Assembly (NCBI RefSeq): GCF_000716875.1 | Contig: NZ_JNWQ01000080.1 | Span: 1 to 58,102, forward strand | Length of the DNA: 58,102 nucleotides | Reading direction: 5' to 3' | DNA from: Streptomyces novaecaesareae | GTDB lineage: Bacteria; Actinomycetota; Actinomycetes; Streptomycetales; Streptomycetaceae | In this document: positions 22,546-29,446 of the stretch, piece after piece | Layout of the letters: each line of letters starts with the position of its first letter | Position numbering within the stretch: position 1 is the first letter of the stretch | Notes under the pieces: generated by a model | What the model saw: the letters and a program-made list of their open reading frames with translations, nothing else | Database searches by the model: none | What the model was told of the DNA's origin: nothing | Position numbers and translations under genes: made by a program

Positions 22546-22777
22546 CTTTGCTCTTTGGGGCACTTTGCGCACCCTGATCGCGCCGTTAGGACTGCTTACG
22601 GGTGGCCTTTCTCGCAGGATTGATATGCCAACTAGCCTAACTGTCAGGCAAGTTGTCCCGTGGGGGCCTGGAAAACGGCATCACACCCAGGGTGTACGCG
22701 GCGTGCTGCTACCGGGATCGCTGCGGCGGCAAAGCTGGGAACTTCGGAAGCGCCCCGCCCACCCAGCACGGCCACGA

Positions 22778-23194
22778 TCAGGCACGTCGACGGCATGCTG
22801 AGCAGCGGACCAGCCAGGCATCCGAACGCGGCTCGCGCTCGGTGCCGGCAGGCAGTCTGTCCTCCGGCACGTACGAGTAGCGCGGGCACGAGCGGCAGCG
22901 AACGGGAACCCACGACAGGTCGCTGTCGTCCTGGAGCACGCGTCCAGCCGGCTGCATCCACGCGGGCCGCATCCATGACGGCCATTCACTCAACCACTCG
23001 TCTGTGCTGGGGAGTTGGGAGATCCTGAGCCCCACGAGCTGGCGGTCGTCGCCGACCCGGTGACCGGTTTCGACCTTCCGCCCCCAGCCCTGTGCGATGA
23101 GGTACCCCCCGACGTCGGAGGGCGCCACCACCCGCATGCCTGCTCCTACCGGGGCCCGGTCGATCCGGAGCCCGGTCAGCAGTTCAACGAACAT
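22778..23194 (-). CDS. 138-residue protein after the capsid operon, C-terminal zinc ribbon
   Basis: The ATG at 23194 comes 2 bases after the stop of the 58-residue gene. Residues 1-50 (MFVELLTGLRIDRAPVGAG, APSDVGGYLIAQGWGRKVE) resemble short phage structural or head-proximal proteins; the tail has CRSCP and CSAC, a four-Cys zinc site. Last gene of a three-gene phage-type operon. A joining or accessory capsid role is inferred from position; I do not recognise the family. Confidence 0.6.
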   Translation of the reverse strand: MFVELLTGLRIDRAPVGAGMRVVAPSDVGGYLIAQGWGRKVETGHRVGDDRQLVGLRISQLPSTDEWLSEWPSWMRPAWMQPAGRVLQDDSDLSWVPVRCRSCPRYSYVPEDRLPAGTEREPRSDAWLVRCSACRRRA

Positions 23195-23196
23195 GG

Positions 23197-23373
23197 TCAG
23201 ACCCGTACGGCCAGGCCAGCGCCCACCAGCCACTCCGCCTCACTCTGCGGAACCTCGTAGGTCTCCCCGTTCTGGAGAGTCCGCGAAGGGGTGCCGTTGC
23301 CGGTCGGGCCGTAGCCCATCCAGCCGGTCATGCGAATGGAAGCGGTCGGCTCGCCGGTGTTGAAGATGGTCAT
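23197..23373 (-). CDS. 58-residue protein directly downstream of the capsid gene
   Basis: AAGGAG lies 9 bases before the ATG and the gene starts 16 bases after the capsid stop. Short Gly/Thr-rich beta-type sequence (MTIFNTGEPTASIRMTG, NGETYEVPQSEAEWLVGAG). The last part resembles the small proteins that follow major capsid genes in actinophages (decoration, head fibre or adaptor). Function inferred from position. Confidence 0.65.
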   Translation of the reverse strand: MTIFNTGEPTASIRMTGWMGYGPTGNGTPSRTLQNGETYEVPQSEAEWLVGAGLAVRV

Positions 23374-23389
23374 GGCGGTGAACTCCTTA

Positions 23390-24562
23390 TCAGGCGGAAA
23401 CGGTGATCTTGCAGACGGCGGCAGCGTTCGGAACGGCGATTGCAGCACGGGCAATCGCACGGACCGCCGTACCGTCCTTGAGGAAGCCAAACTGATTGCT
23501 GATCTCGAATCCGGCATCCTTGCGCCAGACGGCGAAAACCTGATCCGCCTCGTACACGAGAATATCGGCGTTCGGCATGAACGAGGAAAGCCACACGGGA
23601 ACCCCGAGGATCGACCGCTGGACTCCGGCAGTGGGAGAGCCGGCCGACTCGCTCAGAAGCGGCTTCAGCGACCCGGACATCTCGCGCAGCGCCATAAGCG
23701 CAGACCACGACTTGGGCGCCATGACGATTGCCGAAGCCTTCGCGTTGGCGGACTCCAGCAGGCCGAAGGCCGACACGAACGGGTCGAGATCCTTGAGACC
23801 ACCCGCAACGGCAAGCTTCTGAATCCCGGCAGTGTTGGCTATGCCGACGAAGCCCTTCCCGCCGCCGGTGCCCACCAGGGCTTCCCGGTCGAACCCCAGG
23901 GCGACGGTCCGTAGCAGCGACTTCGCCATGGGGTTCAGAAAGGCGGGGCCGCCGTCCTGGATCAGCTCATTCGCGATCAGATCGGCAACGGCGATCTTCT
24001 TCGGAGTGACCTTGAGTGGCTCAGCTCCGAAACCGCCGGTCGGAAGGTCGTCCAGCTCCCCGACGAATCCAGCGGAGAAGTCCGACCTGATCACCGGGAA
24101 TGAATAGGTCTCGGCGTCCGTCTCCACCCGGTTCACGCCGGATGCCATGACCACCGACTGAGGCGCGAGGAGGTCAACGAAGTTCTTCGCCACCTGCTCG
24201 GGAGAGAACGCCTTTCCCGTGCCGGCTGTGGTGATGCCCCTGGACGCTTCCAGCGAGCGATGCATGAGTTCCCCGGGCGTGGCACTCGAAGGCGTCTTCG
24301 AGAAGCGCTCGATGCCTTCTATGAATGTGGCGCCGCGAAGCGGGGACTGTGCGCGCATTGCCGAATCCTCAGCGGCGGCAGCGGAGATATGCCGCTTCGC
24401 ATTCCCATCCTCCTCGGCAATGAGGTTGAGCAGTTCGCCTTCTCGCTTCTTTTCGCCGCGAGTAAGCGAACGGTTCTTCGCGCCGTCGGTAAGCTCGCGA
24501 AGCTTCCTTATGGCGACCTCTCGCTTGTCTATCGCTATCTGCGCAATTTCGGCATGGTTCAT
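23390..24562 (-). CDS. HK97-type phage major capsid protein
   Basis: 390 residues. Residues 1-60 are a charged coiled coil (IAIDKREVAIRKLRELTDGAKN, RGEKKREGELLNLI), the delta/scaffold domain normally cut away by a phage protease. The remainder follows the HK97 fold: FSPEQVAKNFVDLLAPQSVV, VTPKKIAVADLIANELIQD, LGFDREALVGTG, IVMAPKSWSALMALRE, GVPVWLSSF and a final beta region with AVRAIARAAIAV. Length and order are normal for a complete subunit. No portal, terminase or maturation protease gene accompanies it in the element. GGAG lies 6 bases before the ATG. It could make small capsids for satellite packaging or be a domesticated remnant. Confidence 0.92.
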   Translation of the reverse strand: MNHAEIAQIAIDKREVAIRKLRELTDGAKNRSLTRGEKKREGELLNLIAEEDGNAKRHISAAAAEDSAMRAQSPLRGATFIEGIERFSKTPSSATPGELMHRSLEASRGITTAGTGKAFSPEQVAKNFVDLLAPQSVVMASGVNRVETDAETYSFPVIRSDFSAGFVGELDDLPTGGFGAEPLKVTPKKIAVADLIANELIQDGGPAFLNPMAKSLLRTVALGFDREALVGTGGGKGFVGIANTAGIQKLAVAGGLKDLDPFVSAFGLLESANAKASAIVMAPKSWSALMALREMSGSLKPLLSESAGSPTAGVQRSILGVPVWLSSFMPNADILVYEADQVFAVWRKDAGFEISNQFGFLKDGTAVRAIARAAIAVPNAAAVCKITVSA

Positions 24563-25156
24563 GCTGTACTCCGCTCTGGGAAGGTTCAGGGGCCAGCGAA
24601 GGCGCGGCGCCTAACTGTGATTTCACACCCCACTGGAGCGCGGGGACTCCCCCGGCAGCTCATCAGTCGGAGAGGCGACGCTGTCTTCTCATGGAGCACT
24701 AGAGCGCAAGGACTTCCTCTGACGGTTTGATGGTTTTCCGGTCGATCCGGATTGCCTTAGAGTTTTCTATGGTGTTCCGAAAAATGCATCAAATCGTCAG
24801 TGCGTCAGCCTAGGGGCTTGGCAGCCGGTCGCTGGAGCGGTTGGGGCTGTGGTGTTGAGTGCCAGAGCCGACCACCTACTACCGGAAGTAGGTGGTCACG
24901 ACCGGGGCGGGCTCGGCGCACGCTTCACCGGCGTCAGGGGCGGTCCTGGGGTAGCCGGAGCCGGCCAGCGTGGTGAAGTGACGGTTTGCTGGCTGTTTTC
25001 AATATGCTAAGGAGTTTCTTAAGGCATACCGAAAAGAGCATCCGAACCACCACTTCACCACACCAGGCGCCGCCTGCCGTCGCTGAGAGGCAGTAGTGCC
25101 CGCTGACCTTCCTGTGTGAGAGCCCCTGAAGGGGCCATAGGCGGCCGCTTCCGGGC
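24563..25156. other. AT-richer noncoding tract between capsid and integrase genes
   Basis: About 600 bases without a supported gene. It holds the capsid promoter region (TTGATG on the minus strand at 24787-24792 is a possible -35), an 11-base perfect inverted repeat GACCACCTACT/AGTAGGTGGTC at 24870-24897, and a near-direct repeat of 14 bases (CCGAAAAATGCATC at 24777-24790, CCGAAAAGAGCATC at 25029-25042). Candidates for its role are packaging (pac/cos-like), origin or regulation; none is proven. Confidence 0.45.
24870..24897. repeat. Perfect 11-bp inverted repeat with 6-base loop
   Basis: GACCACCTACT (24870-24880) and AGTAGGTGGTC (24887-24897). No T-tract follows on either strand, and the nearest gene end is 300 bases away, so a terminator is less likely than an operator or a structured site. 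Confidence 0.7.
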
Positions 25157-25163
25157 ATGAGAA

Positions 25164-25196
25164 AGCCCCGGCGGGCTCAGAGGCCATGCCGGGGCT
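25164..25196 (-). terminator. Terminator of the integrase gene
   Basis: AGCCCCGGC (25164-25172) pairs with GCCGGGGCT (25188-25196); read on the minus strand it is followed by TTTCTC. It begins 10 bases after the integrase stop. Confidence 0.75.
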
Positions 25197-25206
25197 GTTG
25201 GGGTCG

Positions 25207-26997
25207 TCAGGCGGCTGCGGAGGCCGCTAGCCGAACCTTGCTGCGGGGCGTTGGGATGTCTCCCCGGGCTTCGGAGTCCAGTGCTTGGGAAATCCCAGCA
25301 AGCTCCTCGATGGGCGCGTCCAGCTCGCCGGAGATGCTGAACTCGACGCGTTGCGGGTCTAGGGTCCGCCACCCGCCGCGAGTGCCCTTCCGGACGTCCA
25401 GTCGCACGCCCGCGTCGACCAGCATGCGGCGGCGCCCCTCCGTGTCCGCATCTGCCCACTCGTCCGCGTAGGTGCGTCCGGTGGCTGTGACGATGCGCTG
25501 CGGCTCCGTCTTCTCGCGGGACTCCAGTTCGGTCAATCGACTATCCAGTGCGTCACGCCGCTTCTTCCATATGGTCATTGCCGTCACGGATTTCTGCTCT
25601 CTCTTCTCTTCGTAGTGCTCTTCAAGTTCTGCGCTGGTTGCTTCAATTTCGGGCTGCGGATCGTATCCGGGTATCTCGATAATTCGGGTGACCGAGATCG
25701 GGCCTGCCTGTCGCAAGAATTCAGTGCTCACATACTCGTCTGCCCAGTCGGCCCGGATGTAGACAGGTGCGGGGCACTTGACTCCCCGTGCATGGTGTCC
25801 GCAGCCGTAGTTCGGGTGATTCCGGGTCGTGTTTTGCGGGTTCAGATACATGCGACCGCCACACCCGGTGCAATGAATGACGCCGAGTTGAAGCGCATTA
25901 CTGTCCGTTCGCTCGTTGCACCAGCTCTTAGTCCGGCCATCGAGAATAGATCCGATCTGGTCGAACTCTTCGCGGGTAAGAATCGGACTTTCAGTGCACA
26001 TGATCGGGTTGCCATTTTCGTTGCGGACCGGCTTGCCCTTATGCATCTTCCAGCCGAGCAGCGTCTCACTCCGGAGCAAGCGGGCGAGCACGGCAGGCGT
26101 CCACTTGAATTCTGTCCGTACGACGCTCTGTCCCTTGGCGCCGCCGGTCTTGCCGCCCCTCTCGCGGCCCATCTTGTTCGCCCAGTAGTCACGTGGGCTC
26201 AACACCCCGTCGGCGTTGAGTCCGGTCGCGATGGCTGAGAGCGATTTGCCTTCCAGCAGCTCCCGAACGATGCGCTCGATCACATTGACCGCGTCGGGGT
26301 CCGGAATGAGGGTCCACCCCTTGCCGCCGTGCTCCTCGGGCATGGGGGCTGGCATGTAGCCGAAGGGTGGACGCCCACCACCGCGCCAGCGAAGGGGCAT
26401 GGTCCGTATCGCTGCCTGTGCGCCGGTCACGCGGTCGCTGATGCTCTGGGATTCGACCTGGGCGGCGAACGCCAGCATGAGCATCTGGAGTTCCGCCATG
26501 GGGTCCATGGGGTTCCGGAAGTCGAAGACCAGCCGGCCCCCGCCGATGCCTTCGGCGAATACCAACACCTTCCGGTGCTTCCTTGCCCACGAGGCAAGCT
26601 CGTGCATGTGCCCCATGGACCGGATGGCACGGTCGAACCGCCACCACACAAGGGCGTCGAAGCTGCCAGGGTCGGCAAGCCACTTCCCGAGCTGCGGGCG
26701 GTCGAAAGGGCTGGTCTTGGACGCGCTGACGTCCAGATCGACGGCTTCTCGAAGGGTGCCGTCCTGGCCGAAGTCGATGCCCAGCGCGGCGGCAACCAGG
26801 TCGTCGGCCTCACGCTGTCGTTCGGGGCTGGTGGTCTCGTCGGTCAGAACCGAGAGCCGGACGCACCGGACGCCCCGAAGGGTCTCGGTGAAGACCGTCC
26901 CGGCCAGGGGGTTGGTGCCATTGGTCATGCTCTCCGGGGAGCGCAACGACTTCCCATTACCCGCAGACGCGTCCCTGACCAGCGTTGCCGTACTCAT
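25207..26997 (-). CDS. Large serine recombinase (phage-type integrase)
   Basis: 596 residues. The resolvase domain has the catalytic serine in RLSVLTDETTSPERQ (S49), WWRFDRAIRSMGHMHEL and GRLVFDFRNPMDPMAELQMLM. The recombinase domain (GRPPFGYMPAP, LSAIATGLNADGV, LLRSETLLGWKMHKG) and a zinc ribbon (CTGCGG, CGHHARGVKC) follow, then a coiled coil (AELEEHYEEKREQKSV). The protein has an extra N-terminal tail of about 40 residues ahead of the catalytic domain. This class integrates by attP x attB at short cores and needs a directionality factor for excision; none is evident, though one of the small unknown proteins could serve. Its start lies 38 bases from attR, with an operator-like motif in between. 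Confidence 0.95.
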   Translation of the reverse strand: MSTATLVRDASAGNGKSLRSPESMTNGTNPLAGTVFTETLRGVRCVRLSVLTDETTSPERQREADDLVAAALGIDFGQDGTLREAVDLDVSASKTSPFDRPQLGKWLADPGSFDALVWWRFDRAIRSMGHMHELASWARKHRKVLVFAEGIGGGRLVFDFRNPMDPMAELQMLMLAFAAQVESQSISDRVTGAQAAIRTMPLRWRGGGRPPFGYMPAPMPEEHGGKGWTLIPDPDAVNVIERIVRELLEGKSLSAIATGLNADGVLSPRDYWANKMGRERGGKTGGAKGQSVVRTEFKWTPAVLARLLRSETLLGWKMHKGKPVRNENGNPIMCTESPILTREEFDQIGSILDGRTKSWCNERTDSNALQLGVIHCTGCGGRMYLNPQNTTRNHPNYGCGHHARGVKCPAPVYIRADWADEYVSTEFLRQAGPISVTRIIEIPGYDPQPEIEATSAELEEHYEEKREQKSVTAMTIWKKRRDALDSRLTELESREKTEPQRIVTATGRTYADEWADADTEGRRRMLVDAGVRLDVRKGTRGGWRTLDPQRVEFSISGELDAPIEELAGISQALDSEARGDIPTPRSKVRLAASAAA

Positions 26998-27014
26998 GCG
27001 CCCACTCCAGAACT

Positions 27015-27024
27015 ACTAGTCCAG
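27015..27024. promoter_or_regulatory. GntR-type operator motif in the integrase promoter
   Basis: ACTAGTCCAG is identical to 21671-21680 in the GntR-UTRA control region. It lies 18 bases upstream of the integrase ATG and 11 bases from the attR core. Confidence 0.55.
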
Positions 27025-27055
27025 AGTGTTGGGAGACCCCGAGGGCAACCGCTTC
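27023..27055. other. attR of the serine-integrase element
   Basis: Core GACCCC at 27035-27040, preceded by element sequence GTGTTGGGA and followed by VOC coding sequence. Joined to the attL side it recreates an attP with GTGTTGGG-AGAC-CCCAACAC symmetry. Confidence 0.8.
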
Positions 27056-27082
27056 TGCGTCATCGACACAAGCCGGAGCTGA
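27035..27082 (+). pseudogene. VOC gene 3' fragment (chromosomal side of attR)
   Basis: Reads DPEGNRFCVIDTSRS and stop, in phase with the 5' part at 17875-18207 when joined at the shared core. It restores the E-G-N-x-F-C-V ending of VOC enzymes. No start of its own. Confidence 0.85.
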
Positions 27083-27119
27083 CTGCGCAGGAAGTCGGCC
27101 CGGCTGACTTCCTGCGCAG
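27083..27119. terminator. Bidirectional terminator
   Basis: Perfect 14-base arms (27083-27096 and 27106-27119), loop of 9, between the convergent VOC remnant and methyltransferase genes. Confidence 0.85.
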
Positions 27120-27124
27120 GGGGG

Positions 27125-28294
27125 TTATGACTGGGGTACCGGGTTGTCCGGGCTGTCCAGCCAGACCATCTGGCCGCCCGGTGTGATGGTGAGCCCGAAC
27201 CGGTCGAAGCCGGGGCGCCCCCGGCTGTCCCACCAGTGCCACGCCGCCGCCACCTCGTCCCAGAGGCGGCGGCGGCCGGACTGCACCACCTCGTAGGCGG
27301 TCCGGTCAGGCTCCCACTCGACCGTGGCCCAGGACGTGACGGCGGTGTCGTGCAGCCACAGCGTGTACGTGCCGTCGGCATACCGCTCGACCAGTGGGAA
27401 GGCCTCGGGCACCTGCACGCCGATGGCGAACATGGCCAGCCACCCGCCGACGTCCTCCGGGGACAAGGACGTCGACGACCTCGCCCCGTCCGCCGGCCAC
27501 GGGTCGGACAGGTACTCCAGGCTGCCGGGCCGGGACGTGCGCTGCTGCCGCAGTCGCATGAACGCGGACGACCCGACGAACCGGCCGCTCGCGGTGCCGT
27601 CCTCGCCGACCGTGAGCCGAACCACGGCTTCCCCGCCGTACTCGGGCGCCCACGGCGCGACGATCACCCCACCGGGGCGGGCCTGCTCCACCCAGGCGTA
27701 CGGCACCCGGCGCACCGAGCAGGTGGCGATCACGCGGTCGAACGGCGCACCGGCGGCGAAGCCCTTCGACCCGTCGCCGACCACCAGCTGCGGTGCGTAC
27801 CCGGCGCGGGCGAGCCGGAACCGTGCCTCGGCCGCGCTGGCCTCGTCCACCTCGACCGTGGCGACGCTCCCGGCGCCCAAGCGGTGGGAGAGGAGAGCCG
27901 CGTTCCACCCCGTGCCGGTGCCGATCTCCAGCGCCCGGTCGCCGTCCGCCACGTCCAGGGCTCCGAGCATGGAGAACACCATGGTCGGCATGGAGTTGGA
28001 GGAGGTGGGAACGGTGCCCCGGCCGTCCCCGGTGTGGTCGCCGTCGTCCCACTGGGTCGTGAGGGGTGCGTCGGTGTAGACGGCGTTCCACCAGGTGACC
28101 GGGTCGGCGTGCCGGTTCACGGCGTCGCCCTGGCGCACGCCGTCCCCCTGCCCCGGCCAGATCAGATCAGGGACGAACCAGTGGCGCGGGACGGCGTGGT
28201 AGGTCGACAGCCAGTCCGAGGAGAGGGACCCGTTCGCGATGAGCGCGGAGGCCAGCCGGGTCCGACCGGCCTCCGCCACGTGCTGCTCGCTCAC
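27125..28294 (-). CDS. PIMT-type O-methyltransferase of a peptide-maturation pair
   Basis: 389 residues from GTG at 28294. The N-terminal two thirds match protein-L-isoaspartate O-methyltransferase: HWFVPDLIWPG, TSSNSMPTMVFSMLGAL (active-site region), SAM motif ALEIGTGTGWNAALLSH, FDRVIATCSVRRVPYAWVEQ and PGGVIVAPW. Housekeeping PIMTs are about 215 residues; the extra 170 here (WWDSRGRPGFDRFGLTITP near the end) is the layout of methyltransferases in ATP-grasp/graspetide and imiditide RiPP loci, which convert peptide Asp to aspartimide through a methyl ester. A 52-residue peptide gene ends 3 bases upstream. No ATP-grasp ligase is near. Confidence 0.85.
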   Translation of the reverse strand: MSEQHVAEAGRTRLASALIANGSLSSDWLSTYHAVPRHWFVPDLIWPGQGDGVRQGDAVNRHADPVTWWNAVYTDAPLTTQWDDGDHTGDGRGTVPTSSNSMPTMVFSMLGALDVADGDRALEIGTGTGWNAALLSHRLGAGSVATVEVDEASAAEARFRLARAGYAPQLVVGDGSKGFAAGAPFDRVIATCSVRRVPYAWVEQARPGGVIVAPWAPEYGGEAVVRLTVGEDGTASGRFVGSSAFMRLRQQRTSRPGSLEYLSDPWPADGARSSTSLSPEDVGGWLAMFAIGVQVPEAFPLVERYADGTYTLWLHDTAVTSWATVEWEPDRTAYEVVQSGRRRLWDEVAAAWHWWDSRGRPGFDRFGLTITPGGQMVWLDSPDNPVPQS

Positions 28295-28297
28295 CCG

Positions 28298-28456
28298 TCA
28301 GCTGCCGGACGCCGGGCCACTGCCGTCCGAGGTGTTCCCGCCCTCGTCGCTGCCGCCGCCACCGTGCTTGTTGCCGCTGCTGCTGTCGTCCTGCTGGCTG
28401 CCGCCCTTGCCGTCCCCCTGGCCGCCACCGTGCTTGCCACCGTCGAACATGGGCAT
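28298..28456 (-). CDS. 52-residue Gly/Ser/Asp-rich peptide, candidate precursor for the PIMT
   Basis: The ATG at 28456 follows AAGGGGA by 5 bases; the stop is 3 bases before the methyltransferase GTG, so they are co-translated. The peptide starts MPMFDGGKHGGGQGDGKG and ends GNTSDGSGPASGS. It has six Asp, three in Asp-Gly pairs (D5, D15, D44), the context that forms aspartimide most readily. It has no Cys or Trp, is unstructured in appearance and lacks a signal peptide. A substrate role is inferred from coupling and composition. Confidence 0.7.
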   Translation of the reverse strand: MPMFDGGKHGGGQGDGKGGSQQDDSSSGNKHGGGGSDEGGNTSDGSGPASGS

Positions 28457-28556
28457 GTGTGTCCCCTTCGCTGTCGGTCGGACTGCCTACAACTCCCGTG
28501 CTGGTCACGGGTGCCAGCCAGAACGCTAGGTGTGCGAGCTTCGAGGGCGAGCGCGT

Positions 28557-28574
28557 GATTCTCGACTATTCGAG
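28557..28574. promoter_or_regulatory. Operator-like motif upstream of the peptide/methyltransferase operon
   Basis: GATTCTCGACTATTCGAG, 100 bases before the peptide start. GATTCTCGANTATTC recurs at 30268, upstream of the XRE/DUF6879 operon; both are in the same orientation. Confidence 0.55.
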
Positions 28575-28603
28575 CCGCCGCGCGTGGGGTTCGCGGGGAT
28601 TCC

Positions 28604-29446
28604 TCAGACGTCCCCGAGAGCCCGGCGGCAGCGGGTGATGACCTTGTGGGCATCCGCGCCGTAGACGGCCGCGCCGGCCAGGGTCTCCCACACGCGCAGG
28701 TACAGCGCCACGTTCTCCGGCTGGTCGAGCCAGAGTTCGGCGTGCCAGTCCTCGACGATGACGAGCCGCTCGTCGTGGATCCAGAAGCCGTTGGCGGGCG
28801 GGAGAGTCAGGGAGGCCTCGAACGGGACGATGCCCAGCGAGACGGTGTCCAGCCCGATCACACCACTGAGCCGGTCGAGCTGCGCGGCCATCACGGCGGG
28901 TGGGCAGAGCCGCGCACGCAGAGCCGGTTCCCACATGACGATGTGGCACTTCCGGCCGGGGCGGTACAGGCTTTCCTGCCGCTGGATGCGGGCTCGGACG
29001 GCATCCTCGATGTCGCGAGGCGACTGGTGGAGGCCGACGTACGCGTTGAAGATGTGACGAGCGTAGTCGGCCGTCTGGAGCATGCCGACGATCATGGCGC
29101 CTTCCCAAGCGCGCATGACAGTTGAGCGGTCGTTCTCGGCGGTCAGCGTGTCCTGTACCGGCTTGTGCCCGGCGGCCAACTGCCGCCGCCACGAGCGGGT
29201 TCCGGACTCGAAGGCCCTTAGCCTGGCTGCCAGTTCGGCTGCCGCGCGGGGCTGTCCGACACCTTCGGCCCAGGCCTTGAGGTCGTCGTGGGTGGCCGTC
29301 TGCCGGCCGGTCTCCAGCTTGCTGACCTTGGACTGCGTCCAGCCCAGTCGGTCGGCCAGTTGCCGACCTGTGAGACCGCCCTCGGCGCGCAGCTCACGGA
29401 GCCGCAGGCCGAGGGCGATCCTGGCTTGCTGGAAGTCGGTGCTCAC
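28604..29446 (-). CDS. XRE-family regulator with DUF5753 domain
   Basis: 280 residues, the usual length. Helix-turn-helix LRELRAEGGLTGRQLADRLGWTQSKVSKLETGRQ near residue 15, then DUF5753 (YARHIFNAYVGLHQSPRDIE, ARIQRQESLYRPGRKCHIVMWEPALR, QLDRLSGVIGLDTVSLGIVPF). Its GTG overlaps the stop of the DUF6879 gene (GTGA), so they form one operon. In streptomycetes these regulators act with small DUF397 or DUF6879 partners. Its position between two copies of the GATTCTCGANTATTC motif makes it the likely reader of that motif. Confidence 0.9.
   Translation of the reverse strand: MSTDFQQARIALGLRLRELRAEGGLTGRQLADRLGWTQSKVSKLETGRQTATHDDLKAWAEGVGQPRAAAELAARLRAFESGTRSWRRQLAAGHKPVQDTLTAENDRSTVMRAWEGAMIVGMLQTADYARHIFNAYVGLHQSPRDIEDAVRARIQRQESLYRPGRKCHIVMWEPALRARLCPPAVMAAQLDRLSGVIGLDTVSLGIVPFEASLTLPPANGFWIHDERLVIVEDWHAELWLDQPENVALYLRVWETLAGAAVYGADAHKVITRCRRALGDV

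Larger units (their letters stand above)
18202..27040. mobile_element. Integrative element of about 8.8 kb with large serine integrase and phage capsid gene
   Basis: The borders are the two copies of GACCCC (18202-18207 and 27035-27040) that split a VOC gene; deleting 18202-27034 restores one uninterrupted VOC frame. Contents, left to right: zinc-finger-like small protein, 122-residue membrane protein, short GntR, DUF6087-like, small Cys protein, JmjC oxygenase, DUF397-like protein, small Cys-rich protein, GntR-UTRA regulator, two small proteins, HK97 major capsid protein, a 644-base noncoding tract and the serine integrase. No replication initiator, TraB/FtsK transfer protein, terminase, portal, protease or tail gene is present. 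Base composition is visibly more AT-rich than the flanks. It is closest in logic to a phage satellite or stripped prophage. Confidence 0.85.

Noticed and set aside
24934..25158. 74-codon frame between capsid and integrase
   Set aside because: No ribosome site, mixed Cys/Arg noise, and it overlaps the hairpins; the tract is better read as noncoding.
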